Source of the DNA: Candidatus Hydrogenedentota bacterium
GTDB lineage: Bacteria > Hydrogenedentota > Hydrogenedentia > Hydrogenedentales > SLHB01
Direction: 5' to 3'
NCBI GenBank assembly: GCA_035416745.1
Contig: DAOLNV010000001.1
Span: 223,434 to 287,433 of the forward strand
DNA length: 64,000 nucleotides
The notes beneath the pieces were generated by a model, which saw nothing but the letters and a program-made list of their open reading frames with translations, was not told where the DNA came from and did not search any database. How positions within the stretch are numbered: the stretch's first letter is position 1; every line of letters begins with the position of its first letter. Both the position numbers and the translations under genes were made by a program. Shown piece after piece: positions 9,512-18,352 of this stretch.

Positions 9512-10699
9512 TTACTTGCCCCCTTGCCGGACCCACGCCTCGTTGAACCGGGTCAGTTTGATGGTCTCGCCCTCTGGAGGCGAGAACGTGTACGTGCACA
9601 GGATATCACCGTTTCGAGATTGGATAACGGTCGGATACGCCGCCCCGACCGCTTCGTTGTTCTCCAGGGTCCGTTTCCACTTCCACGTGGCGCCCTCGTC
9701 GTCGCTGAGAAAAGCGCTGAGCAGGTAGCGCCCGCTCCTCGGCCCCCCGGTCGTATCGTTGCATACCAGCAGCCAATTGCCGCTGGCGAGAGCGATGCAG
9801 GCCACGCTCGACCCGGGATTCGGGATGTCCATGGGAACTTCGCTCCACGTCGCGCCGCCGTCTTGCGATACCGCGCGGCGCACCTTTTGCGTGTACCCTC
9901 TTTCCCGCATGAAGGCGACGAGGTCCCCGTTCCGCTTCTGCACGAGCGCGGGCTGTATGTTGCCGTATGTGTCGAGGACCATCGGCTTGCCGAATTGCCA
10001 GGTGTGGCCGCTGTCCCTGGTCGAGGCGATCAGCGAACAGCCGTGGATATCCGAGTAGAGCGGCAGCATCAGGCGGCCGTCCCCGAGCATGATGGGCGGC
10101 TGGCGCGTCATCCAGCCGAGCCGGTGGTCGAGTTTCCGGGCGGCCGATTCCCGGAACTCCGTCAATCTCTGGGCCAGTTTCTCATCCCCCGCGACAAGGT
10201 CCGCGCAATCCTTATCGAACCGGACGGCGGCCTCCTGAAACACGGTCTCCGCGTCCTGCGGGTGACAGATGAGGACGTCCTGCCAGTCCCACCGGGGAGC
10301 ACCATCCTGTGTGTAGTGGCTCGACTTCGCGTACTTGATAAGATAGGTGAACGACGTGTTGTCGAGCGAGGAAATCCAGAAGAGCCATAGCGTGTCCTCG
10401 TTGTCGATGAACAGAACAGGGTTCTGGTCCGGCAATTCCGGGTTGTCGGCCATTACGAACGGCGCCGACCACGCCGATCCTCCGGCGGGTTTGCGCGCGC
10501 CCTGGATGACCAGGGTGTTGTCGCCCTTTTCACCTTGGCCGTGAAACCAGCAGGCCAGGAGGTCCCCCTGGCGGGTTTCCACGATGGACGACGAGTGATT
10601 GTGCGCCGATTGTGGAGGGAACAGGAGTTCCTCCTGGTGAAACGCTTCGGGGGCGCCCGCCACCAGTGCCGCAAAGCCAATGACGATTGAGACTAGCAT
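9512..10699 (-). CDS. Secreted BNR sialidase-like protein
   Basis: The start at 10699 (AAAGGA site) gives a short signal peptide, MLVSIVIGFAALVAGAPEA, and 395 residues in all; the frame extends upstream to 10795 without a better start. Asp-box motifs STRDSGHTW, SQDGGATW and SDDEGATW mark a sialidase-type six-bladed propeller, with PPQSAHNHSSSIVETRQGDL at the first blade. Such proteins release terminal sialic acid or related sugars from glycans, but related propellers act on other substrates and the arginine triad could not be assigned by eye. It is convergent with the kelch-symporter gene, whose stop is about 120 bases away. Confidence 0.82.
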   Translation of the reverse strand: MLVSIVIGFAALVAGAPEAFHQEELLFPPQSAHNHSSSIVETRQGDLLACWFHGQGEKGDNTLVIQGARKPAGGSAWSAPFVMADNPELPDQNPVLFIDNEDTLWLFWISSLDNTSFTYLIKYAKSSHYTQDGAPRWDWQDVLICHPQDAETVFQEAAVRFDKDCADLVAGDEKLAQRLTEFRESAARKLDHRLGWMTRQPPIMLGDGRLMLPLYSDIHGCSLIASTRDSGHTWQFGKPMVLDTYGNIQPALVQKRNGDLVAFMRERGYTQKVRRAVSQDGGATWSEVPMDIPNPGSSVACIALASGNWLLVCNDTTGGPRSGRYLLSAFLSDDEGATWKWKRTLENNEAVGAAYPTVIQSRNGDILCTYTFSPPEGETIKLTRFNEAWVRQGGK

Positions 10700-10826
10700 C
10701 TTGTGTGTCCTTTGTACCGCTTCGACAAGCGGGAGAAATCCCGCCGACATTATAGGGCGAGTGCTTTTCCTGTTTCCATCAAGACCCGGGCTCACCTATC
10801 CCCGGTTTCCCAGATTACCTCCCCTG

Positions 10827-10892
10827 TGGCGCGGTTTCCCCTTGCCATGGCGCGGTTTCCCCCCGCTGTGGCGCGGTTTCCTGACCGCGCCA
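10827..10892. repeat. Three 21-base tandem repeats ending in a perfect hairpin
   Basis: The 13-base core TGGCGCGGTTTCC starts at 10827, 10848 and 10869, an exact 21-base period, with variable bases between cores. The third core runs into its own inverted copy: TGGCGCGGT (10869-10877), a six-base loop, then ACCGCGCCA (10884-10892), a perfect 9-bp stem. The array lies between the divergent sialidase-like gene (start 10699) and isomerase-like gene (start 11173). A 21-base period is two helical turns, so it could be a row of protein sites on one DNA face. A degenerate repeat of no function is also possible. Confidence 0.6.
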
Positions 10893-11075
10893 CCCTTGCG
10901 ACCGCAAGGTCTCCAATTCTTGATGCACGCTGGAAACCCGCACCATAATTCCCGTCTAGGGCGCCGGGCCCGAAACGGCACGGCGATGCCGCCCTGGACA
11001 GCTTCCCCTTGACCCGGTGAGATATCTGGACTACCTGCCGTTCAGCACCGGCCAACCGGGCTTTTGGACTTTGCC

Positions 11076-11104
11076 TTGACTCGATAGTCGTTTTCTGGTT
11101 TATT
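11076..11104 (+). promoter_or_regulatory. Candidate sigma-70 promoter for the isomerase-like gene
   Basis: TTGACT at 11076-11081, a 17-base spacer and TTTATT at 11099-11104, in an AT-richer stretch about 70 bases before the start at 11173. The -35 box matches 5 of 6 consensus bases and the -10 box 4 of 6. This is sequence similarity only. Confidence 0.45.
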
Positions 11105-11172
11105 GAATTCCGCGGATTCTCGGAAAGCTCGATTCAGGAATCCCGGGCGCGGACACGGAGAGGTGTCGTCTC

Positions 11173-12123
11173 ATGAAGATCGGGATGTACAGCATTACGT
11201 ATCGGGGTGTTTGGTACAAAGGGCCGGCGATCAGTGTCTTCGACCTTCTTCCGCTTGCCAAAGAGCAGGGCTGGGAAGGGGTCGAACTGGATACCGAACG
11301 GCCTCACGCCGCACCGATGGACCTTTCGTCCGATGACCGGAAACGGCTCCGGGACTTGTCAGGCACGCTGCAGTTGCCAATCTGCGCGGTGTCGCCAAAC
11401 TGCGACTTGTCGAGTCCGGTGCCTTCCCATCGCGACGCCATGGTCTGTTACGTTCGCGAGTGCATCAAACTGGCTCACGATCTCGGCGCGCCGATGTGCA
11501 AGATCTTCGCCGCCTGGCGCGGCATTACTTTGCACGACGGTGTCGGCACTTACGACGAGACCTACGGGCATGATCCATTCCCGTATTGGAAAGAGAGCCG
11601 CTGGGGCTTCGTCGTTAAAGGGGTTCGTGAACTTGCCAGGATGGCTGAGGACTACGGAATCGTTCTTTCGATGCAGAATCACGGACCCGACGTCATCACG
11701 ACGTATCAGGAAGTGCTCGGGATGATTGAGGAGGTGGGGTCGCCTGCATTCAAGGGGTGCATGGATATCAACATCGAACCTGATCCCGTCTGCGAAACCG
11801 CCGAACACGCACAGAAGATGGTGCGGGATTCGGGCGACCTCCAGGTGCATGCCCACTGCAACGGCGAATTTGCGCGAACGGCAGAGGGAGGCGTTGAGCT
11901 CGTCGCATCCGGCTATTTCGATGGCCGGTTCTGGGAGCGGAGAGTCGCCTATCCCGCGTACGTCGCTGCTCTGGTCAAAGCCGGTTACAGGGGCTACATC
12001 AACTGGGAATTCTGCCATCCGGCCAAGAAGGACGGTCAGTATGCGGGTATAGATTACGTGCACGATCAAACGCGTATGGCGTGGGAATACCTGAAAAGAC
12101 TGCGCGCCGAAGCCGTTGGTTGA
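11173..12123 (+). CDS. Sugar phosphate isomerase/epimerase-like TIM barrel
   Basis: A 316-residue protein of the xylose-isomerase-like TIM-barrel (AP endonuclease 2) superfamily. The ATG follows a GGAGAGG ribosome site. It starts MKIGMYSITYRG, continues with GWEGVELDTERP, and later has SMQNHGPDV, GCMDINIEPDP, VHAHCNGEF and a C-terminal GYINWEFCHPA, matching the metal-binding Glu/Asp/His pattern of the family. It has no signal peptide, so it is cytosolic. It is followed by a Gfo/Idh/MocA oxidoreductase gene (start 57 bases after the stop), a very common pairing in polysaccharide-degrading bacteria for converting unusual or keto-sugars. The exact substrate is unknown. Confidence 0.88.
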   Translation: MKIGMYSITYRGVWYKGPAISVFDLLPLAKEQGWEGVELDTERPHAAPMDLSSDDRKRLRDLSGTLQLPICAVSPNCDLSSPVPSHRDAMVCYVRECIKLAHDLGAPMCKIFAAWRGITLHDGVGTYDETYGHDPFPYWKESRWGFVVKGVRELARMAEDYGIVLSMQNHGPDVITTYQEVLGMIEEVGSPAFKGCMDINIEPDPVCETAEHAQKMVRDSGDLQVHAHCNGEFARTAEGGVELVASGYFDGRFWERRVAYPAYVAALVKAGYRGYINWEFCHPAKKDGQYAGIDYVHDQTRMAWEYLKRLRAEAVG

Positions 12124-12179
12124 GGAATGGCGGCACGTCTTGAAGCCCCAACGCGAACTCGGCAATGAGGATTCTTCTC

Positions 12180-13565
12180 ATGCAAAGCAATGAAACCAAC
12201 CGTCATACTTTGTCAATGTCGCGGCGCACATTCCTCGCGGAGGCTGGCGTGGCTTCAGCGGTGATGGGCTTCCAGATGGCCCGTGCCGGGGAAAAACCGA
12301 AACAGGCTGGTCCGAACGAACGGCTGAACATCGCCACAGTCGGCGCGGGCGGACAAGCCGCCAGCAACATTCGGGAACTCGACCAAACGGGGCAGGTTAA
12401 TTTCGTCGCTTTCAGCGACGTGGACGACGAGCGCGCGGCGGACATCTACAAACAGTTTCCAAACGTCCCGACGTTCAAAGACTTCCGTCAGATGCTGGAC
12501 AGAGTGAAGGACGTTGATGCGGTGCTGGTGGCTACGCCGGACCATATACACGCCCCAGCCACTCTGGCTGCGCTACAGCTAGGCAAGCATGTGTATTGCG
12601 AGAAACCATTGACCCATACCGTACATGAGGCACGAGTCATTGCCCAAGCCGCCGCCGAGCACGGTTGCGCCACCCAAATGGGCAACCAGGGTACTGCCTT
12701 TGAGGGACCGCGCCGCCTGATCGAGTGGATTCAGGGCGGCGTCATCGGCACGGTGCGGGAAGTGCATGTCTGGTCTGATCGTCCGACGCATTTCGGCAAG
12801 ATCCTGTGGCCCCAGGGCGTCGAACGGCCAACCGACACGCCCCCGGCGCCGGAAACGCTGGACTGGGACCTGTGGCTGGGACCCGCGCCGGACCGCCCTT
12901 ACCATCCCGCATACTGTCCTTTTAAATGGCGCGGCTGGTGGGATTTCGGCTCCGGCGGTCTCGGAGACATGGGAATCCACAATATCGCCCCTGTTTTTGA
13001 TGCGCTGCAGTTGGACGCGCCCACGTCGGTTACGGCCAGCTCATCGCTGTTCAACGCGGACTCGCTGCCGCTGGCAACCACGGTGCATTACCAGTTCCCC
13101 GAACGCAACGGGCGGCCGCCGGTCCAGCTTCATTGGTATGACGGGGGGATATTACCGCCCAGGCCGGATGAACTGGAAGAGGGTGAGGAGCTAGACCCGG
13201 AAGATGGCGTTATCCTTGTCGGAGATCAAGGCAAGATTCTGGTCGAGGGGTGGGGCGGCAATCATCCTCACCTCATACCCCAGTCCCGGATGGAAACGGT
13301 CCAATTGCCGCCCCAGACGATTCCGCCTTCCAAGGGGCATCATCTCGAGTGGCTCGATGCGTGCAGGGGTAATGGGACTACCCGCTCCAATTTCGGTTTC
13401 GCGGGTCCACTGACGGAAAGCGTGTTGTTGGGCATAGTGGCCGTGCGCACGCGGCGTACCCTCGAGTGGGATTCCAAAAGCTTGCGCGTGACAAACGTGC
13501 CGGAAGCCAACGAGTTCGTCACGAAAACCTATCGAAAAGGCTGGGAGCCGGGCAAGCTGGGCTAG
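12180..13565 (+). CDS. Gfo/Idh/MocA family oxidoreductase, Tat-exported
   Basis: NAD(P)-dependent sugar oxidoreductase family. The start at 12180 has a GAGG site at ~8 bases; an ATG at 12165 lacks one. The N-terminus carries a twin-arginine signal, SRRTFLAEAGVASAVMGF, so the protein is probably exported folded with its cofactor. The Rossmann motif follows: LNIATVGAGGQAASNI, then DVDAVLVATPDHIHAPATLA and YCEKPLTH with the family's EKP signature. The length of 461 residues fits the exported bacterial subfamily. It probably oxidises or epimerises a glycan-derived sugar together with the upstream isomerase-like protein. Confidence 0.92.
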   Translation: MQSNETNRHTLSMSRRTFLAEAGVASAVMGFQMARAGEKPKQAGPNERLNIATVGAGGQAASNIRELDQTGQVNFVAFSDVDDERAADIYKQFPNVPTFKDFRQMLDRVKDVDAVLVATPDHIHAPATLAALQLGKHVYCEKPLTHTVHEARVIAQAAAEHGCATQMGNQGTAFEGPRRLIEWIQGGVIGTVREVHVWSDRPTHFGKILWPQGVERPTDTPPAPETLDWDLWLGPAPDRPYHPAYCPFKWRGWWDFGSGGLGDMGIHNIAPVFDALQLDAPTSVTASSSLFNADSLPLATTVHYQFPERNGRPPVQLHWYDGGILPPRPDELEEGEELDPEDGVILVGDQGKILVEGWGGNHPHLIPQSRMETVQLPPQTIPPSKGHHLEWLDACRGNGTTRSNFGFAGPLTESVLLGIVAVRTRRTLEWDSKSLRVTNVPEANEFVTKTYRKGWEPGKLG

Positions 13566-14012
13566 AGGCTGCCTCAAGTAGAGCAGCTGCGTCAGGCAAA
13601 TCATCGAGTCTCGGCCTGGCACCTATTCGCCGAACGGCTGACGGACCGGTTCGCGCAGCCTAATCCCCAGAGTACCGTCCGTCTCAGGCTTTTCGTTCCC
13701 TGCCATTTGGAACCTCGGCATGTAAAAGAAAACTCAGTTTTGTCAATTAAACCCTGCCCGCCCAGAAGTTTATTGACTTTATACAGTCTCTGGTTTACTA
13801 GCTGTGCTACCGAGCTTCGTACGGGAGGCTTCCGCAAAAGAGACCAGAAGGGGTGTCTTTCTCATTTGTGGCAGTTTATGCCGGAGGATTCGGTGAAGGG
13901 AGGTGCAGAAGAACAGCAATTAAACAACATACCGGTTCCTTATAAGCAGGAGCGGGGGTGAATCATGCAACTATTGGCCAATAAGCAGAGGGGAAAAGGA
14001 GCTACACGAGCC
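13566..14012. other. Intergenic region, AT-richer, no convincing gene
   Basis: About 450 bases between the oxidoreductase and the prepilin-like gene. It is visibly less GC-rich than its neighbours. TTGACT at 13773 with TACTAG 17 bases later is a weak promoter candidate for the downstream gene. Short frames here have neither a start with a good ribosome site nor recognisable protein sequence. Confidence 0.5.
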
Positions 14013-14996
14013 ATGAAAAAGCATGGATTTACACTCATTGAGCTTCTAGTGGTTATTGCGATTATAGGTATTTTGGCCGCTATTCTTCTCCCTGCCCTCG
14101 CGCGGGCACGAGAAGCTGCACGCCGTTCGAGCTGCCAGAATAACCTGAAACAAATGGCGCTTATTTGCAAGATGTTCGCAAACGAGAGCAAGGGCGAAGT
14201 GTGGCCCGGACGTTTCAAGGACATCAAGGGAGGGTACGCTCCGGATAATATGCAGTACTGGTCGGTGATTGACCACGTGACGCTGAGTCCGGAGTATATG
14301 ACGGATCTGAATATCCTCCCGTGCCCGTCGGATAGCACGGGCCCGCCGGACCCGTGGGATGCCCCCGGCACCGGTTATTGGCGCCGCGCGGATCCCTCGT
14401 GGGTTGACTATCCGTACGGCGGTCCTATTGCGGGGATCGCGGCTGCCGCCAGTGACCCACTCTCCACGGACCAGAACTGCAGAGACAAAGTGACGAGCCA
14501 AGGCTGCTATGTTCGCTGGCTTGATGACTCCTACACCTACTGGGGTTGGGCCATCAAGGGGGCGCAGGCCGCCACGGTGATAGACATGGTCGAGCTGGGC
14601 ATCGTGCTTGATGACAGCGGCATGACAAGCCTCTACGGCAACGACGCAAATGTTGTCACCAACGCGGACGAGTACAAAGATATCAGCCTGAAGCTTACCA
14701 CCGGCGACGTCACTCTGTATTGGTTCCGTGAAGGTATCGAACGGTTCTTCATTACGGACATCAACAATCCCGCTGGCTCGGCCCTGGCACAGTCGGAATT
14801 GGCCGTGACGTGGGACTCGTCGCGTACTGAGGACGAGGGCGGGGTCTCCGAAGAATTCAATCACATTCCTGGCGGCGCGAACGTCATGTTCATGGACGGC
14901 CACGTGGAATTCTTCAGGTATCCGCAGCCGGACGGCAGCAATGCGTTCGTCATGACCAAAGTTGGCCACACGGACGGCTACATGTGGTTCCCGTGA
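14013..14996 (+). CDS. DUF1559-type prepilin-like protein
   Basis: The ATG at 14013 is chosen because it gives a class III (type IV pilin-like) signal, MKKHGFTLIELLVVIAIIGI: cleavage after Gly, then methylated Phe, with Glu at +5. AAGGAG lies upstream; an in-frame ATG at 13965 would place 16 extra residues before it. The sequence continues ARAREAARRSSCQNNLKQM, the normal follow-on in the DUF1559 pseudopilin family abundant in Planctomycetes and relatives. The C-terminus has NHIPGGANVMFMDGHVEF, close to the H-X9-DG motif of this group but one residue longer. It is probably an envelope or secretion-system pseudopilin. A strong terminator follows directly. Confidence 0.9.
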   Translation: MKKHGFTLIELLVVIAIIGILAAILLPALARAREAARRSSCQNNLKQMALICKMFANESKGEVWPGRFKDIKGGYAPDNMQYWSVIDHVTLSPEYMTDLNILPCPSDSTGPPDPWDAPGTGYWRRADPSWVDYPYGGPIAGIAAAASDPLSTDQNCRDKVTSQGCYVRWLDDSYTYWGWAIKGAQAATVIDMVELGIVLDDSGMTSLYGNDANVVTNADEYKDISLKLTTGDVTLYWFREGIERFFITDINNPAGSALAQSELAVTWDSSRTEDEGGVSEEFNHIPGGANVMFMDGHVEFFRYPQPDGSNAFVMTKVGHTDGYMWFP

Positions 14997-15037
14997 TTCG
15001 CAACGGCTAGAACCTGCACTGTAGTTAGCTAACACAC

Positions 15038-15070
15038 AAAGAGGCGGGCTCGAAAGAGCCCGCCTCTTTT
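15038..15070 (+). terminator. Rho-independent terminator of the prepilin-like gene
   Basis: A perfect stem of at least 13 bp (15039-15051 with 15056-15068), GAAA tetraloop, GC-rich, followed by a T run. It starts about 40 bases after the stop at 14996 and could also stop transcripts coming from the small lipoprotein gene on the other strand. Confidence 0.92.
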
Positions 15071-15260
15071 CTCAATGTCTTCCCTGCGTCCCGCTGCCCG
15101 GCTTGCTCCGCTCACGCGAGACGCGCGAGACCCTCCCGCAGCGCGAAGCGCGTCTTTATCTCAGACGTTGGCCGTTTCCGAAATCACACTTCCGCTCCCG
15201 CGGGAATCCTCGTTCAGGCAAAATAGACTCTTCCCTGTCAGGAGGCCTGACCGCCCCCGA

Positions 15261-15410
15261 TCATTGGTCGCGTCGATCCGCGCGGTCGGCCTGCGTCCCG
15301 TAGTTAATGGTTTCCTCGCCGGGGGCAGCTGTAGAAGTATCTTTGCTGCCGCAACCGAATGTTCCGAGCACCACTCCACACAGAACCAGAAGCAGAATCA
15401 GTTTTTTCAT
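15261..15410 (-). CDS. Small lipoprotein (49 residues)
   Basis: An ATG at 15410, preceded on its strand by AAAGGGAG, opens a 49-codon frame ending at 15261. The product begins MKKLILLLVLCGVVLGTFGC, a lipoprotein-like signal with Cys at position 20, followed by a short hydrophilic tail (GSKDTSTAAPGEE..., ending RADRRDQ). After cleavage and lipid attachment the mature peptide would be about 30 residues, similar to the tiny entericidin-like or YgdI-like lipoproteins of other bacteria, though no family is claimed. It sits alone between two plus-strand genes. The signal, ribosome site and charge pattern support a real gene despite its size. Confidence 0.65.
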   Translation of the reverse strand: MKKLILLLVLCGVVLGTFGCGSKDTSTAAPGEETINYGTQADRADRRDQ

Positions 15411-15484
15411 GATAGACATTCTCCCTTTCCATGTAGCACCGAACCCACACTCCTCGAACTACTTTACTCCGCACACTAGACGCC

Positions 15485-15493
15485 AATATAGCA
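15485..15493 (-). promoter_or_regulatory. Candidate extended -10 for the small lipoprotein gene
   Basis: On the minus strand TGCTATATT reads as an extended -10 element (TGn plus TATATT, 5 of 6 to consensus) about 75 bases before the ATG at 15410. No clear -35 box is seen. Confidence 0.3.
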
Positions 15494-15560
15494 CACGCGG
15501 GTGCGGGACGCGTAGCGTGATTGTGCCCGCGCAATCGCGTTACGGGCCGCGGCTTGTTGA

Positions 15561-15569
15561 TGCTATAAT
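15561..15569 (+). promoter_or_regulatory. Extended -10 promoter for the PD40/TPR lipoprotein gene
   Basis: TGCTATAAT is a perfect -10 box with the TGn extension, about 105 bases before the start at 15675. The position 17 bases upstream has no -35-like hexamer, as is usual for extended -10 promoters. Confidence 0.5.
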
Positions 15570-15674
15570 TCAAGCTCGCGGGTGCGCGGAGCAGGGCATT
15601 CTCGCGGGCCGGGGGGGCATGGGGCGCGCAGCAAGCCGCCCCAGGCGACGCCCCCCGATACTAGGGAGGTCTTA

Positions 15675-18329
15675 ATGATGCGGCATACCATCATTGACGT
15701 TCTCGCGGTGACGATACTGGTTATTCCGGCTTGTGACAGGCCCGCGCCGAAGGAGGGAATCCCGCCGGACGACCCCACTGAGGTCTCTCAATATGCGCCG
15801 CTCAACGTTCTTTATCCGTTGGAAGGCGCCCTGTTTCCGCGGGATATCATTGCGCCGAGGGTGCGCTGGGAGGACCCCGTCGCCGAATCCGACACATGGC
15901 TCATTCAGGTAACGTTTCCTGACCAGGCGCAGGGAATAGAGGACACGGTCCAATCGACCGAATGGCTTCCCCCGGCACAGCAGTGGGATGCCATCAAGGA
16001 ACGTTCGCTGGGCAAGAGCGCGAAAGTGACGGTCCGGGGTTTCAGGCGCGCCGCGCCCGATAAGGTCCTCTCGGAAGGCAGCGTTTCGTTCGGCACTTCG
16101 ACGGATAGCGTTGAGGCCCCCATCTTCTATCGAGAGGTAAACCTGCCCTTTCTGGAGGCCGTGAAGGACCCGTCGCGCATCCGTTGGCGATTCGGCTCCG
16201 TCTCTTCGCCTGAGCGCCCTCCCATCCTGCTCACCAACCTGCCTGTATGCGGAAACTGCCATTCGTTCTCCGCGGACGGCGCTACGCTCGGAATGGATGT
16301 TGACTATGCAAACGACAAGGGTTCCTACGCCCTCGTGCCCGTATCACACGAAATCGTCCTAACGGATGAATCCATCATTACCTGGAGCGACTTTGACCGC
16401 GATAGTGGTGAAATGACGTTCGGCCTGCTGTCGCAGGTTTCTCCGTGCGGACGCTACGTTATAAGCACGGTGAAGGACCGGTCGGTCTTCGTGCCCCGTC
16501 CTGACCTCTACTTCTCGCAATTGTTTTTCCCGCTCAAGGGCGTGCTTGCCGTCTATGACAGACAGACGAAGACCTTCGCGGCGTTGCCCGGCGCAGATGA
16601 TCCGCAATACGTGCAGAGCAATCCGGCGTGGAGCCCGGATGGCAACTACATTGTTTTCGCGAGAAGCGCCGCGCACCCGCTCAAGAAGCTCCGTGACACC
16701 CAGCGCGTGCTTCTTACCCCCGATGAATGCAAGGAGTTCCTCGAGGAGGGCAAGACATTCAAATTCGATTTGTACCGCATACCTTTTAATGGCGGCAAGG
16801 GGGGTGAAGCCGTGCCTCTCGAGGGGGCATCAAACAACGGGATGAGCAACTTTTTCCCCAAATACTCTCCCGATGGAAAATGGCTCGTCTTCTGCCGGGC
16901 AAACAGTTTCATGTTGCTTCAACCAGACAGTCAATTGTTCATCATGCCCTCGGAAGGCGGAGAAGCCCGCAGACTGCGATGCAACACCGAGCGGATGAAT
17001 TCGTGGCACAGCTGGTCGCCGAACGGGAAGTGGCTGGCATTCACTTCCAAGATGAATGGACCCTATACCCAGCTTTTCATCACTCATGTCGACGACAATG
17101 GCGAGACAACTCCTCCCGTACTTTTGGAGCATTTTTCGGATGCGGACAGGGCGGTCAATATTCCAGAGTTTGTGAATACTGCCCCCGACGCTATGCGGAC
17201 GATGCGGGAGCACTTCGTTGATGACGTCTCCTTTGAACGGGCCGGAACGGAGTTTCGGAAGGCCAAAGATTACGTGGGAGCGGAACGGCAGTATAGGAGG
17301 GCCCTTGAACTCAACCCGAAGAATGCCCGGGCGCATCTGAACCTGGGGTTTGTGCTGGATGCCACCGGCAGGCCCGAAGAAGCCCTCAAGAGTTACGAGG
17401 AGGCGCTGCGCCTTGATCCCTCCCTGCCCGAGGCCCACTTCAACTACGCCGGCACAATGCTTGCACAAGGCCAAATCGATACTGCCATTAAGGAGTATCG
17501 CGAGACGCTCCGTCTTGACCCGAACTTCGCGAAGGCCTATGCGAACCTGGGAACGGCACTGGAGAAGAAAGGGCAGGCGGAAGAAGCGCTCGCGCAATGC
17601 GCGGAGGCCGTGCGCGTTGACCCGGGCAGCAGCGAATTGCGCATCAATCTGGGACTCATGCTTGTGCGCATGGGCCGGGTCGATGAGGCCGTTTCCCATC
17701 TGTCGGCGGCCGTTTCGCAGGACCCCGAGAACGTGCCTGCGCATACGAACCTCGGATTGACATTGGCCCAGCAAGGCAAGTTCAACGAGGCGGCAGAACA
17801 ATATGCCAAGGCGCTGGAAATCGAACCCGAGAATGGCGAAGCCCATGGGCAGATGGGAGCCGTTCTACTCGCTATGGGCCAACTTGACAACGCGTCCGTC
17901 CACCTCCAGGAAGCCCTGCGCCTCGGTGTAGACAATGCTGAACTCCGGCGGAACCTTGGACTGGCAATGGCTCAGCAGGGCAAGCTGGACGATGCCGTGA
18001 CGCACCTGCTGAAAGCCGTTGAGTTGCAGCCCTCGTATGTCCCCGCGCGCGTGAATCTGGGAGCTGTGCTTCTGTCTCAAGGGAAGGCGAAAGAGGCTGC
18101 GGTTCACCTTTCCGAGGCGTTGCGCCTTGAACCTGGCAACCTCAACGCAGCCGTGAATCTGGCAGAGGCCTATGCCCAGACGGACGAGTTCGACAAGGCC
18201 CTGCCGCTCTTGGAAAAAGCGCTCGAGTCTGCCCTTGCCGGGGGGAACAGCGCTGTCATTCAGGAAATCACTCGCAGGCTCGAGGCTTACAAGGAGGGCA
18301 AACCGGGGCACGCCGTACCGGAACGATAG
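15675..18329 (+). CDS. Lipoprotein with CxxCH heme motif, PD40 (TolB-like) and TPR repeats
   Basis: The ATG at 15675 follows GGGAGG; an upstream in-frame start at 15582 would add 31 non-signal residues. The 884-residue product starts with a lipoprotein-type signal, MMRHTIIDVLAVTILVIPAC. Residues 192-196 are C-G-N-C-H, a covalent heme c-binding motif in the context LPVCGNCHSFSADG. TolB-like PD40 blades follow: NPAWSPDGNYIVFARS, FPKYSPDGKWLVFC and WHSWSPNGKWLAFT. From about residue 525 to the end there are roughly ten TPR units of the A-x-L-N-L-G type (GRPEEALKSYEEALRLDPSL). It is probably an envelope-anchored scaffold, with a possible redox role if heme is attached. The neighbours do not reveal the pathway. 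Confidence 0.85.
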   Translation: MMRHTIIDVLAVTILVIPACDRPAPKEGIPPDDPTEVSQYAPLNVLYPLEGALFPRDIIAPRVRWEDPVAESDTWLIQVTFPDQAQGIEDTVQSTEWLPPAQQWDAIKERSLGKSAKVTVRGFRRAAPDKVLSEGSVSFGTSTDSVEAPIFYREVNLPFLEAVKDPSRIRWRFGSVSSPERPPILLTNLPVCGNCHSFSADGATLGMDVDYANDKGSYALVPVSHEIVLTDESIITWSDFDRDSGEMTFGLLSQVSPCGRYVISTVKDRSVFVPRPDLYFSQLFFPLKGVLAVYDRQTKTFAALPGADDPQYVQSNPAWSPDGNYIVFARSAAHPLKKLRDTQRVLLTPDECKEFLEEGKTFKFDLYRIPFNGGKGGEAVPLEGASNNGMSNFFPKYSPDGKWLVFCRANSFMLLQPDSQLFIMPSEGGEARRLRCNTERMNSWHSWSPNGKWLAFTSKMNGPYTQLFITHVDDNGETTPPVLLEHFSDADRAVNIPEFVNTAPDAMRTMREHFVDDVSFERAGTEFRKAKDYVGAERQYRRALELNPKNARAHLNLGFVLDATGRPEEALKSYEEALRLDPSLPEAHFNYAGTMLAQGQIDTAIKEYRETLRLDPNFAKAYANLGTALEKKGQAEEALAQCAEAVRVDPGSSELRINLGLMLVRMGRVDEAVSHLSAAVSQDPENVPAHTNLGLTLAQQGKFNEAAEQYAKALEIEPENGEAHGQMGAVLLAMGQLDNASVHLQEALRLGVDNAELRRNLGLAMAQQGKLDDAVTHLLKAVELQPSYVPARVNLGAVLLSQGKAKEAAVHLSEALRLEPGNLNAAVNLAEAYAQTDEFDKALPLLEKALESALAGGNSAVIQEITRRLEAYKEGKPGHAVPER

Positions 18330-18352
18330 GTGTTCCCTGGCCCCCCCCAGCT

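Noticed and set aside
13610..13630. CTGGCAC resembling a sigma-54 -24 box
   Set aside because: The GC pair falls one base short of the required spacing.
13707..13961. An 84-codon plus-strand frame before the prepilin-like gene
   Set aside because: No ribosome site at its start, no signal or domain, and it ends just before the next gene's leader; treated as intergenic.
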